The notes below the pieces were generated by a model. That model had not been told where the DNA came from. It did no database searches and was given only the letters and a program-made list of their open reading frames with translations. Shown here piece by piece: positions 52,657-61,458 of a stretch of 64,000 nt of DNA. Source of the DNA: Paraburkholderia unamae (GTDB lineage: Bacteria > Pseudomonadota > Gammaproteobacteria > Burkholderiales > Burkholderiaceae). Where the stretch lies: positions 274,697 through 338,696 of the forward strand of contig NZ_QLSU01000008.1 of assembly GCF_003268775.1 (NCBI RefSeq), in the 5' to 3' direction. The position numbers and the translations under genes are program-made. Position 1 is the stretch's first letter, and every line of letters begins with the position of its first letter.

Positions 52657-54255
52657 ATGACGTCTCTTCGCAACGACAGCGAGCGCTCGCGCCGGGTCGC
52701 GATCCTGGCCGCGGTCTGCCTCGCCGCCCTCGCCTTGCCGCTCGCCTTCTCGGGCGGCGCCGTCGCGACGCCCGCCATCGGCCGGGCCTTCGCCGCCGGC
52801 ACGGCCGGCAGCCCGGCCGCCCTCAACTGGATCACCAACGCTTTCATGCTCGCCTTCGGCAGCCTGTTGATGGCGGCGGGCACGCTCGCCGACCGGTATG
52901 GGCGCAGGCGCGTGTTCGCGCTCGGCATAGGCGGCTTCACACTGGCATCGATCGCGCTCGCGTGCGCGCCTTCGCTGCTCGCGCTGGACCTGCTGCGCGC
53001 CGCGCAGGGCATCGCGGCCGCCGCCGCGCTCGCGGGCGGCACGGCGGCGCTCGCGCAGGAATTCGACGGCCATGCGCGAACGCGCGCGTTCAGCCTGCTC
53101 GGCACGACCTTCGGCCTGGGGCTCGCGTTCGGGCCCGTGATCGCCGGGCTGTTGATCGATCGCCTCGGCTGGCGCGCCGTGTTCGCGACGGGCGCGGTCG
53201 CGGGCGCGCTCGCGCTCGCCTTCGGCGTGCCGCGCATGCGCGAGTCGCGCGACCCGCACGCGCGCGGGCTCGACTGGGCGGGCACGCTCACCTTCACCGC
53301 CGCGCTTTCGTGCTTCACCTACGGCGTGATCGAAGCGCCGGCGCGTGGCTGGTCGAATGCGCTCGTCGCGGGCTTGCTGGGCGCCTCGGCGGTGCTGGGC
53401 TGCGCCTTTGTCGCGATCGAAACGCGCATTGCGCGCCCCATGCTCGATCTCTCGCTGTTTCGCTATCCGCGCTTCGTGGGCGTGCAGTTGCTGCCCGTCG
53501 CCACCTGCTTTTGCTACATCGTGCTGCTCGTCGTGCTGCCGCTGCGGCTGATCGGCGTGGAGGGCTACCGCGAGATCGACGCGGGCTGGCTCATGCTCGC
53601 GCTCTCCGCGCCCATGCTCGTCGTGCCGCTCGCGGCCGCCATGCTCACGCGCTGGCTAGCGCCGGGCGTGGTTTCGGGCATCGGGCTCGCCATCGCCGCC
53701 GTGGGGCTGTATGCGCTCGGCCTTGCGCTGCGCGGCGGCGCGCACGGCTTGGCAATCGAACGGACCATCGGACCCATGCTTGCGATCGGCGCAGGCGCGG
53801 CGATGCCCTGGGGCTTGATGGACGGCCTTTCCGTGAGCGTCGTGCCGAAAGAGCGCGCGGGCATGGCCACGGGCATCTTCAGCACGACGCGCGTGGCGGG
53901 CGAAGGCATCGCGCTTGCCTGTGTGAGCGCGGTGCTGGCTGCGCTCACGCAAACGCGGCTCGGCGCCGTGAATCACGCTCATGCCGATGCGGGCGCCCTC
54001 GCCCAGGCGGCGGCAAGACTCGCGACGGGCGACCTCGCGCAAGCCTCGGCGTGGCTGCCGGGCTTGTCCGCCGCGGCGCTGCGCGACGCCTATGCCGACG
54101 CGTTTTCGGTCCTGCTTACGGGACTGGCGGCGCTGACGCTCATCTGCGCGCTTGCGGTGCTCGCCTTTCTCGGACGCACGCGCGAACACAACGCGCAACC
54201 GGCGGCTACGCCGAAGCGCGCCGCAACGATCGTCCGCGAGCGCGGCAAGGCGTGA
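52657..54255 (+). CDS. MFS transporter (DHA2-like, about 14 helices)
   Basis: 532 residues. It has the MFS motif LADRYGRRRVF after helix 2 and NWITNAFMLAFGSLLMAAG, about fourteen hydrophobic segments and a long C-terminal domain, the drug:H+ antiporter-2 layout. The frame is open upstream, but CCGGAGC eight bases before ATG 52657 supports that start. The substrate could be a drug or an aromatic acid; the divergent LysR gene suggests induction by it. Confidence 0.9.
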   Translation: MTSLRNDSERSRRVAILAAVCLAALALPLAFSGGAVATPAIGRAFAAGTAGSPAALNWITNAFMLAFGSLLMAAGTLADRYGRRRVFALGIGGFTLASIALACAPSLLALDLLRAAQGIAAAAALAGGTAALAQEFDGHARTRAFSLLGTTFGLGLAFGPVIAGLLIDRLGWRAVFATGAVAGALALAFGVPRMRESRDPHARGLDWAGTLTFTAALSCFTYGVIEAPARGWSNALVAGLLGASAVLGCAFVAIETRIARPMLDLSLFRYPRFVGVQLLPVATCFCYIVLLVVLPLRLIGVEGYREIDAGWLMLALSAPMLVVPLAAAMLTRWLAPGVVSGIGLAIAAVGLYALGLALRGGAHGLAIERTIGPMLAIGAGAAMPWGLMDGLSVSVVPKERAGMATGIFSTTRVAGEGIALACVSAVLAALTQTRLGAVNHAHADAGALAQAAARLATGDLAQASAWLPGLSAAALRDAYADAFSVLLTGLAALTLICALAVLAFLGRTREHNAQPAATPKRAATIVRERGKA

Positions 54256-54270
54256 CGATCGCGCGCCACG

Positions 54271-55266
54271 CTATGCGGTTTCGCCACTTGCTTTCGCGCC
54301 GGATTGCGTACCGAACTTCGCACGATAAGCCGCCGGGCTCGTCAAGGCGATGCGCCTGAAGTGCCGCCGCATCGACTCCTCGGAACCGAAGCCGGCCAGT
54401 TCGGCAACGCGCGCGAGCGTCAGGCGCGGCCGCGACTCCAGCAACTCGCGCGCGACGCTCACGCGCTCGCGCAGCACCCATTCGTACGGTCCCATGCCCG
54501 TCGCTTCGAGAAACTGCCGTTGCAGCGTGCGCGGGCTCATGACCGCCCTGGCGGCCATCGACTCCACACTGTGCGCGCGGCGCGGATTCGCGCGCACCCA
54601 GTCCATCAGCCTGGCAAGGCGGCTCGCTTCGTCGGGCGGCATGGGGCGCGGCACGAACTGCGCCTGGCCGCCCTCGCGGTGCGGCGCAACCACGAGACGC
54701 TGCGCCACGCGATTGGCCACCGCGCCGCCATGATCGCGGCGCACGAGGTGCAGCAACATGTCGAGCCCCGCGGCCGAGCCCGCCGAGGTCAGTACCTGGC
54801 CTTCGTCGACGTACAGCGCCTGCGGCTCCACGATCACACGCGGATAGCGCTGTTGCAGGCGCTCGGCGTAGCGCCAGTGCGTCGTCACGCGTTTGCCGTC
54901 CAGCACGCCCGCCGCCGCCAGCACGAACACGCCGGAGCAGATCGAGCACAGCCGCGCCCCGCGCGCATAGGCCGCGCGCAGCTTTCTGAGCAGTGGTTCG
55001 GGCGGGATTTCGTCAGCATCGCGCCAGCCCGGTATGACGATGGTCTGCGCGCGATCGAGCATGGCGAGCGTATAGGGCGCCTGCACCGTGATGCCGCCCG
55101 CCGCGCGCAGCGGCCCGCGCTCGCCCGCGCACACGGCAAAGCGATACCAGTCCACGCCAAGCTCCGGGCGCTCCAGCGCGAAAAACTCCGTCACGCAGCC
55201 GAATTCGAAGGTGCAAAGCCTGTCGTAGGCGAGCGCGACAACGAGGTGTGAAGTCGATTCGTTCAT
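54271..55266 (-). CDS. GlxA family transcriptional regulator (DJ-1/PfpI plus AraC)
   Basis: 331 residues. An N-terminal DJ-1/PfpI domain with the nucleophile-elbow Cys in SICSGVFVLAAAG is joined to an AraC DNA-binding domain (SVESMAARAVMSPRTLQRQFLEAT; LARVAELAGFGSEESMRRHFR). Such proteins usually control a neighbouring gene; here the divergent rhodanese gene lies 106 bases away. Confidence 0.93.
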   Translation of the reverse strand: MNESTSHLVVALAYDRLCTFEFGCVTEFFALERPELGVDWYRFAVCAGERGPLRAAGGITVQAPYTLAMLDRAQTIVIPGWRDADEIPPEPLLRKLRAAYARGARLCSICSGVFVLAAAGVLDGKRVTTHWRYAERLQQRYPRVIVEPQALYVDEGQVLTSAGSAAGLDMLLHLVRRDHGGAVANRVAQRLVVAPHREGGQAQFVPRPMPPDEASRLARLMDWVRANPRRAHSVESMAARAVMSPRTLQRQFLEATGMGPYEWVLRERVSVARELLESRPRLTLARVAELAGFGSEESMRRHFRRIALTSPAAYRAKFGTQSGAKASGETA

Positions 55267-55372
55267 GGCGCGATGTTACCGGAGATTGGCAATCGCGCCA
55301 CTGGCACGTCATGCGTCGCCCCCCCCACAATGGATGCCATCGCAACGCAACACGACACTCAGGAGAGCCCCC

Positions 55373-55777
55373 ATGTCGACCGTATCCGCCGTCGCCACCG
55401 CCGCAAGCGCCGAAGCGCTCGCGCACTTCACCGCTTCGCTGCGCTTCGAAACCGACTGCTCCGACGTCCACGCCGCGCTGACGAGCGACGGCCCCGCGGA
55501 CTTCGTACTGCTCGACGTGCGCGGGCCCGCAAGCTACGCGAGCGGCCACGTGCCGGGCGCGGTCAACCTGCCGCACGGCAAGATCATTGCCTCGAAGCTC
55601 GCCGCGTATCCGGCCGACACGCTTTTCGTGACCTACTGCGCGGGGCCGCATTGCAATGGCGCCACGCGCGGGGCGATCCGGCTGGCCCAGTTGGGGCGGC
55701 CCGTCAAGGTGATGATCGGCGGCGTGACGGGCTGGCTCGACGAGGGCTTCGAATTGGCCGTCGAAGCGACAGCCTGA
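55373..55777 (+). CDS. Rhodanese-like sulfurtransferase
   Basis: 134 residues, one rhodanese domain. It has DFVLLDVRGPASYASGHVPGAVNLPHG and the active-site loop YCAGPHCNGAT with the catalytic Cys. It transfers sulfane sulfur or acts in sulfur and cyanide handling. AGGAG lies just before ATG 55373; the frame extends upstream but without a ribosome site. It is divergent from the GlxA-type regulator. Confidence 0.93.
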   Translation: MSTVSAVATAASAEALAHFTASLRFETDCSDVHAALTSDGPADFVLLDVRGPASYASGHVPGAVNLPHGKIIASKLAAYPADTLFVTYCAGPHCNGATRGAIRLAQLGRPVKVMIGGVTGWLDEGFELAVEATA

Positions 55778-55870
55778 CGCCCGCCGCCCGATGCGTTGAC
55801 GCCCTTTTCACGCCGCCGCGCCCCCGGTGATACGATTCGCACCACTCCGGCCCCGACTTCGAGCACTTCC

Positions 55871-56764
55871 ATGGCGCGTGAAAATTTCAGCGATCTCCTT
55901 GCGTTTCTCGCCGTTGCGCGCGAGCGCAGTTTCACCCGCGCCGCCGCGCAACTGGGCGTGTCGCAGTCGGCGCTAAGCCATACCATCCGTAGTCTGGAAA
56001 CGCGTCTGGGTCTGCGCCTGCTCACGCGCACCACCCGCAGCGTCTCGACTACCGAGGCCGGCGAGCAGCTCTTTCAGGCCGTGGCGCCCCGCTTCGAGCA
56101 GATCGACACCGAGCTCGCCGCCCTCACCGAGTTGCGCGACAAGCCCGCGGGCACGATCCGCATTACCGCGATCGATCATCCCATCGACAGCGTGATCTGG
56201 CCGAAACTGCGCCCCGTGCTCGCGAGCTATCCCGACATCAAGGTGGAAATCACCGTGGATTACGGCCTGCGCGACATCGTCGCCGACCGCTACGACATTG
56301 GCGTGCGCCTGGGCGATCAGGTGGCCAAGGACATGATCGCGGTGCGCATCGGGCCCGACGTGAAGATGGCGATCGTTGGTTCTCCCGATTATTTCGCCGC
56401 AAACAAGGTGCCGCGAACGCCGCAGGATCTGCTCAAGCACAACTGCATCACGCTGAGGCTCACGTCGTCGGGCGGGCTGTATGCCTGGGAACTGAAGAAG
56501 GGCGAGCACGAATTGCAGGTGCGCGTGGACGGCCAGCTCACCTTCAACGCCGTGCCGCAAATGCTCAACGCGGCGCTGGACGGCCACGGTCTCGCCTTTT
56601 TGCCCGAGAACGTCGCGCTGCCGTTCATACGCGAAGCGCGCCTGAAAAGCGTGCTCAAGGACTGGTGCCCGGTGTTTCCGGGCTACCACGCGTTCTACCC
56701 GAGCCGGCGGCAATCGTCGCGCGCGCTCGCGCTCGTGATCGACGCGCTGCGTTATCGAGCGTAA
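55871..56764 (+). CDS. LysR family transcriptional regulator
   Basis: 297 residues. The helix-turn-helix is ENFSDLLAFLAVARERSFTRAAAQLGVSQSALSHTIRSLE, and the effector domain contains VDYGLRDIVADRYDIGVRLGDQVAKDMIAVRIG, a pattern of the DsdC/YafC-like subgroup. ATG 55871 gives the usual MxRENFSDLL start. It is convergent with the aldo/keto reductase gene, which it may regulate from a distance. Confidence 0.94.
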   Translation: MARENFSDLLAFLAVARERSFTRAAAQLGVSQSALSHTIRSLETRLGLRLLTRTTRSVSTTEAGEQLFQAVAPRFEQIDTELAALTELRDKPAGTIRITAIDHPIDSVIWPKLRPVLASYPDIKVEITVDYGLRDIVADRYDIGVRLGDQVAKDMIAVRIGPDVKMAIVGSPDYFAANKVPRTPQDLLKHNCITLRLTSSGGLYAWELKKGEHELQVRVDGQLTFNAVPQMLNAALDGHGLAFLPENVALPFIREARLKSVLKDWCPVFPGYHAFYPSRRQSSRALALVIDALRYRA

Positions 56765-56812
56765 CCCGCAGGGTAACGCAGCGCGAGGTTAGATGCCGAC
56801 TCAGCGGCCAGA

Positions 56813-57820
56813 TCAAACGCCGGTCTTGCGTCCTTCCACGGGATAGCCCGGATCGGTGTAGCCCGGCGTGGAAGCATGCCCCGGCGGCACGAGGCTGTCG
56901 ATGAACGCCTCGTCGTCGGGCCCGAGCTGCACGCTCAGCGCCTCGAAATAGCTGTCCCAATGCGCCTCGGTGCGCGGCCCCGCGATCGTCGAACTCACAT
57001 GACGATTCTTCAGCACCCAGGCAAGCGCGAACGCGATCGGCGTCACGCCGCGCTGCGCCGCGTAATCGGCGATCTGCTTCGCGATGCGCAGCGACTCCGT
57101 GCGCCATTCCGTCTGCTGGATGCGGCGGTCGCCACGGCCCGCGCGGCTGTCGCCGGGCGGCGGCGCATCGACGGCGTATTTGCCGGTCAGCACGCCGCGC
57201 GCTAGCGGACTATACGAGACCACGCCGAGCCCGTAATGCGCGGCGGCGGGCAACTGCTCGACCTCGGCCGTGCGGTCGACGATGTTGTAGAGCGGCTCGC
57301 TCGCCACGGGCCGGTCGATGCCCATCTGGTCGGCCAGCCGCGCGATCTCCGCAATGCGCCAGCCGCGAAAGTTCGACACGCCGAAATAACGCACCTTGCC
57401 CTGGCGAATCAGGTCGCCCACGGCGCGCACGCTCTCTTCGAGCGGCACGTCGGGCAGCGCGCGATGGAAATAGAGAATGTCGATGTAATCGGTGCCAAGG
57501 CGCTTCAGGCTCGCCTCCACCGACTGATAGATCCACTTGCGCGACTGGCCTTGCTCGTTCGGGCCTTGCGCGAACGGAAAGCCGAACTTGGTCGCCACGA
57601 CCCAGCTATCGCGCTGCGCCGCAATCGCGCGGCCCACGATCGCTTCCGAGCGGCCCGCGTGATAAACGTCGGCCGTGTCGATGAAATTCACGCCCTGCTC
57701 GAATGCCTTTTCGATGATGCGCTTCGACGTGGCCTCGTCGGTCTCGCCGCCGAACATCATCGCGCCGAGGCACAACGGGGAAACCTTGAGCGCACTGCGG
57801 CCCAGATTGCGATAGTCCAT
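56813..57820 (-). CDS. Aldo/keto reductase
   Basis: 335 residues. The catalytic tetrad appears as Asp and Tyr in NFIDTADVYHAGRSE, Lys in VVATKFGFPF and His in YIDILYFHRALPD; the NADPH loop is ARGVLTGKY and GPRTEAH. It reduces aldehydes or ketones with NADPH. A perfect 10-bp inverted repeat lies about 80 bases upstream of the start. The opposite strand LysR gene ends 48 bases away. Confidence 0.94.
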   Translation of the reverse strand: MDYRNLGRSALKVSPLCLGAMMFGGETDEATSKRIIEKAFEQGVNFIDTADVYHAGRSEAIVGRAIAAQRDSWVVATKFGFPFAQGPNEQGQSRKWIYQSVEASLKRLGTDYIDILYFHRALPDVPLEESVRAVGDLIRQGKVRYFGVSNFRGWRIAEIARLADQMGIDRPVASEPLYNIVDRTAEVEQLPAAAHYGLGVVSYSPLARGVLTGKYAVDAPPPGDSRAGRGDRRIQQTEWRTESLRIAKQIADYAAQRGVTPIAFALAWVLKNRHVSSTIAGPRTEAHWDSYFEALSVQLGPDDEAFIDSLVPPGHASTPGYTDPGYPVEGRKTGV

Positions 57821-57901
57821 ATCCTCTCACTTCGAACTCGTTGCCGAAGTGGAGATTTAAATACGTCGCCGTCTTTCGATAAAGCCCTGAATCGCGCATG
57901 C

Positions 57902-57924
57902 TTTCATGAATGCAATTCATGAAA
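57902..57924. promoter_or_regulatory. Perfect 10-bp inverted repeat upstream of the aldo/keto reductase
   Basis: TTTCATGAAT (57902-57911) and ATTCATGAAA (57915-57924) are exact reverse complements with GCA between. The core also fits T-N11-A. Position, about 80 bases before the reductase ATG, fits an operator for a LysR- or TetR-type protein. It also lies within 35 bases of the 3' end of the Rap1a-like gene. Confidence 0.6.
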
Positions 57925-57958
57925 TGGCCAAACCCGGCCGAGCCTCGCAGCGGCGCGG

Positions 57959-58333
57959 CTACCGGCACGGGTAAGCGCCAATCAGCGCCTTGTAGACCAC
58001 CGCCGCGGTGGGTTCGAGCACATGTTCGAGGTGCCCTCTCATCCACGTCGTGACGGCAACGAGCTGGTCCTTGCGGCCGACGTTCGGCGGGATGCAGTAG
58101 CGCGGCCGCTGCTTGTCGATGACGGACTGAACCAGCGCGCCGTTTGTATAACCGGCGAGATACATGATGCATGCGTCGAGGTTCTCGGGCTTCTGGCACA
58201 CGGCCAGGAACACATCGCCCTGATCGATCGAGGGCGCCGGGCCCGGCTGGGGAGTTTGCGCCAGCGCACCGCCCGCGCTCAGCGCAATAGCCGTGATAGC
58301 CAGTGAGAGACCGGCAAGCGTGACCTTTTTCAT
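57959..58333 (-). CDS. Secreted Rap1a/Tai-like immunity-family protein
   Basis: 124 residues with a signal peptide (LAGLSLAITAIALSAGGALA, cleavage near residue 25). The mature part has the Rap1a/Tai pattern: FLAVCQKPENLDACIMYLAGYTNG, then RYCIPPNVGRKDQLVAVTTWM and AVVYKALIGAYPC, with four Cys that can form two disulfides. Members neutralise type VI secreted peptidoglycan amidase effectors or are orphan periplasmic proteins. No secretion gene or effector is near. Confidence 0.8.
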   Translation of the reverse strand: MKKVTLAGLSLAITAIALSAGGALAQTPQPGPAPSIDQGDVFLAVCQKPENLDACIMYLAGYTNGALVQSVIDKQRPRYCIPPNVGRKDQLVAVTTWMRGHLEHVLEPTAAVVYKALIGAYPCR

Positions 58334-58506
58334 TCCTGGATAAAACCTCGGCGTGGGAAAAATTCAGCCGTGGTTTGACGCCCACGCGCTGCCCGCGCAG
58401 CATACCGTCAGGCCACGCCCGTCAGCTTGTTCTCAGTCAACGCGGCTCAATGCGATACCGACAAGCAACGTTTTCCCACCGCGCATCGCGTTATCTCGCG
58501 ATGGCG

Positions 58507-59448
58507 TCACGTCCCGGTCTGACCCTCGCCTGATGGATTCGCGCTCTCACGCAGGCAGTCGAGCGCGAGCGCGACCGCCGCGCGGCCCACGCTGTCGCGC
58601 CGCCAGTACATGCCCACCGCGCCCGAGCCGCCGAGCGGCATGGGCATGGCGAGCACGCGAAGCACGTTCAGATGCTCGAAGCGCACGGCAGCGCGGTGCG
58701 AGGCCACGCCGATCAGGTGCGTCTGGTTCAGCAGCGTCACGTTGAGCATCGACGAATTCGACTCCACCGCGTGCCGGGGCATGGCGCGCCCCGCCGCCGC
58801 GAGCGCCGCTTCGAGCGCGGTGCGAATGGGCGTGCCCGCCGGCCAGACGATCCACGGATATTCGAACAAATCGTGCCAGTCCACCTTGCGCCGTTTCGCG
58901 AGCGGATGCCCAAGGCCCACGACGAAATTCACCGGGTCGCGATAGAGCGTTTCCATCTCCAGCGTCGCGTCGAACTGGGCGTTGGCGGCACGCCCCACCA
59001 CGATGTCGAGATCGCCGTGCACGAGCGCGGGCATCATCAGGTTCATGGTGCTTTCGACGAGGCGCACCTGCGCGCGCGGCATCGCCTCGATGAGGCGCGC
59101 CACCGCGAGCGGCACCGTGTCCGCCGCCGAGACCCCCGACGTGCCGATCGAGATGAGGCCGCTGCCGCCCTCGCGCAACGCGAGCATGTCGTCGCGCGCG
59201 CTGTCCAGGTGCCCCTCTATGCGGCGCGCGTGCTCGATGAGCGCTTCGCCGTACGGCGTCGGCCGCAGGCCGCGCGCATGGCGCTCGAACAGCGCCAGGC
59301 CGATGTCGGCTTCGAGGTCCTTGAGCCACTTCGAAAGCGCCGGCTGCGTGGTGTTGAGCGCCTCCGCCGACTGGCTCAGATTGCCGGTCTGCGCCACGGA
59401 AAGCAGCATTTGCAGGTGCCGCAGCCGCAAACGGTGAGTCCAGTCCAT
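58507..59448 (-). CDS. LysR family regulator of the gentisate operon
   Basis: 313 residues. The helix-turn-helix LRHLQMLLSVAQTGNLSQSAEALNTTQPALSKWLKDLE is of the Cbl/BenM-like type with an effector domain DLDIVVGRAANAQF. ATG 59448 (MDWTHRL) follows GAGGAGATC; an in-frame ATG nine codons upstream is rejected. It is divergent from the gentisate dioxygenase gene with TATCCA/TGGATA repeats between, so it is very likely the aromatic-acid responsive regulator. Confidence 0.93.
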   Translation of the reverse strand: MDWTHRLRLRHLQMLLSVAQTGNLSQSAEALNTTQPALSKWLKDLEADIGLALFERHARGLRPTPYGEALIEHARRIEGHLDSARDDMLALREGGSGLISIGTSGVSAADTVPLAVARLIEAMPRAQVRLVESTMNLMMPALVHGDLDIVVGRAANAQFDATLEMETLYRDPVNFVVGLGHPLAKRRKVDWHDLFEYPWIVWPAGTPIRTALEAALAAAGRAMPRHAVESNSSMLNVTLLNQTHLIGVASHRAAVRFEHLNVLRVLAMPMPLGGSGAVGMYWRRDSVGRAAVALALDCLRESANPSGEGQTGT

Positions 59449-59466
59449 GATCTCCTCGCCAAGGTA

Positions 59467-59512
59467 TATCCACAAACATATGGATAAGATGAATTTGTGA
59501 TTTTACTGGATA
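59467..59512. promoter_or_regulatory. LysR operator repeats upstream of gentisate dioxygenase
   Basis: TATCCA (59467-59472) and TGGATA (59481-59486) form an inverted repeat with eight bases between, and a third TGGATA half lies at 59507-59512. One complete and one partial site in a 127-base divergent gap is a common activation layout for LysR proteins. Confidence 0.55.
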
Positions 59513-59575
59513 TGTCTTGCGGGATTATAAATTCGTTCAACCGCCACCCAATACAACGAATTTCAGGAGACTCGC

Positions 59576-60634
59576 ATGTCCAGCATGTCAGCCGGCACGG
59601 CCACGCCCGAGCGCGAAGCCTACTATGCGCAGATCGCGCGCAGCGGCATGTCCCCGCTGTGGGAGTCGCTGCACAGCCTCGTGCCGAAGTCGCCGCGCCC
59701 GCAGGCGCTGCCCGCCATCTGGAAGTACGCGCAGGTGCGCGAGCTCGTCATGCAGGCAGGCGCGGTCATCAGCGCCGAGGAAGCGATCCGCCGCGTGCTC
59801 GTGCTCGAAAATCCCGGCCTGCCCGGCAAGTCGAGCCTCTCGCCCAACCTCTACGGCGGCCTTCAGTTGATCCTTCCCGGAGAAATCGCGCCGAGCCATC
59901 GCCACACGCAGTCGGCGCTGCGCTTCATCGTCGAAGGCAAGGGCGCGTGGACGGCCGTGAACGGCGAGCGCACCACCATGCATCCCGGCGACTTCATCAT
60001 CACGCCCTCGTGGACCTGGCACGATCACGGCAACCCCACCGTAGAGGAAGGCGGCGAGCCCGTGGTGTGGCTCGACGGCCTGGACATTCCGCTGCTCGGC
60101 CATCTCGACGCCGGCTTCGCCGAGAACTACCCCGAAGCCACGCAACCCGTCGCGCGCCCCGAAGGCGACAGCTTTGCGCGCTTCGGCCACAACATGGTGC
60201 CGGTGCGCCATACCGTGACCGACCCGACTTCGCCCATCTTCAGCTATCCGTACGCGCGCAGCCGCGAAGCGCTCGACACGCTCTACCGCCACGGCGATCT
60301 CGACGACTGGGACGGCGTGAAGCTGCGTTACGTGAATCCGGCCACGGGTGGCTGGCCCATGCCGACCATGGCGACCTTCATGCAGTTCCTGCCGAAGGGC
60401 TTCAGGGGCAAGCCGTATCGCAGCACGGACTCCACCGTCTACTGCGTGGTGGAGGGCAGCGGCGCAGTGCGTATCGGCGAGGAGCGTTTCGCGTTCGACG
60501 CGCACGACGTGTTCGTCGCGCCCTCGTGGATGCCGGTGCAACTCGAAGCCGAAAGCGACGCCGTGCTGTTCAGCTACTCCGATCGCCCCGTGCTCGCAGC
60601 GCTCAACCTGCTGCGCGAGGAGCGCCTCGGCTGA
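59576..60634 (+). CDS. gtdA: Gentisate 1,2-dioxygenase
   Basis: 352 residues. Bicupin with the first iron motif PSHRHTQSALRFIVEG (residues about 105-120) and HDHGNP further on; a second cupin (PYRSTDSTVYCVVEGSG) follows. It cleaves the ring of gentisate between the carboxyl- and hydroxyl-bearing carbons to maleylpyruvate. AGGAGA precedes the ATG. The other three pathway genes follow on the same strand with gaps of 30-96 bases, so they form an operon (also written nagI). Confidence 0.96.
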   Translation: MSSMSAGTATPEREAYYAQIARSGMSPLWESLHSLVPKSPRPQALPAIWKYAQVRELVMQAGAVISAEEAIRRVLVLENPGLPGKSSLSPNLYGGLQLILPGEIAPSHRHTQSALRFIVEGKGAWTAVNGERTTMHPGDFIITPSWTWHDHGNPTVEEGGEPVVWLDGLDIPLLGHLDAGFAENYPEATQPVARPEGDSFARFGHNMVPVRHTVTDPTSPIFSYPYARSREALDTLYRHGDLDDWDGVKLRYVNPATGGWPMPTMATFMQFLPKGFRGKPYRSTDSTVYCVVEGSGAVRIGEERFAFDAHDVFVAPSWMPVQLEAESDAVLFSYSDRPVLAALNLLREERLG

Positions 60635-60730
60635 CGTTCTGCCGTGAAGCGCGCCGCTCGTCAGGACGCGCCCGCTACATCATAATTTCGCAATCCATAT
60701 CAACTGATTCACTCTCATAGAGCAACCAAC

Positions 60731-61429
60731 ATGGCATTCGTTTTCCAGCCCGAGGCGCCCGTCGCCCTTGCCGTCGCCGGCTCGACCGATCAATTCGCGG
60801 TGCGCCGCGTCTACTGCGTGGGCCGCAACTACGCCGCGCACGCGCGCGAAATGGGCTTCGACCCGGACCGCGAGCCGCCCTTCTTCTTCTGCAAGCCCGA
60901 TAACGCCATCGTGCCCGTGGCCTACGGCGAAACGCTCGAACTGCCCTACCCGGCGCAAACGCAGAACTACCACTACGAAGCGGAACTCGTGGCCGTGATC
61001 GGCAAGGCGGGCTCGGACATCGCTCTTGAAGACGCGCTCTCGCACGTCTGGGGCTACGCAGTCGGCCTCGACATGACGCGTCGCGACCTCCAGATGAAAA
61101 TGCGCGAAATGGGCCGCCCCTGGGAAATCGGCAAGGCGTTCGATCTCTCGGCGCCGGTCGGCCCCGTACATCCGGCGAGCGTTGCCGGGCACTTCGACAA
61201 CGCGGCGCTGTGGCTCACCGTGAACGGCGAAACGAAGCAAAAGAGCGATGTCTCGCATCTCATCTGGTCGGTCGCGGAAACGGTCGCGTACCTCTCGCAG
61301 TTCTTCCGCCTCGAACCGGGCGACGTGATCTTCACCGGCACGCCCGAAGGCGTGGGCCCCGTGAAGACCGGCGACACCATGAAGGTGGGCGTGGAGCGCC
61401 TGGGCGAGCTGACCGTGAAAGTGGTTTGA
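60731..61429 (+). CDS. nagK: Fumarylpyruvate hydrolase
   Basis: 232 residues, FAH family. The metal ligands are in YHYEAELVAVIG (two Glu) and a downstream Asp (VGLDMTRRD); the core FTGTPEGVGPVKTGD is conserved. It hydrolyses fumarylpyruvate to fumarate and pyruvate. It lies third in the pathway but second in gene order, between dioxygenase and isomerase. Confidence 0.95.
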   Translation: MAFVFQPEAPVALAVAGSTDQFAVRRVYCVGRNYAAHAREMGFDPDREPPFFFCKPDNAIVPVAYGETLELPYPAQTQNYHYEAELVAVIGKAGSDIALEDALSHVWGYAVGLDMTRRDLQMKMREMGRPWEIGKAFDLSAPVGPVHPASVAGHFDNAALWLTVNGETKQKSDVSHLIWSVAETVAYLSQFFRLEPGDVIFTGTPEGVGPVKTGDTMKVGVERLGELTVKVV

Positions 61430-61458
61430 GCCGCTTCGCGCCTACAGGAAACGTCATC

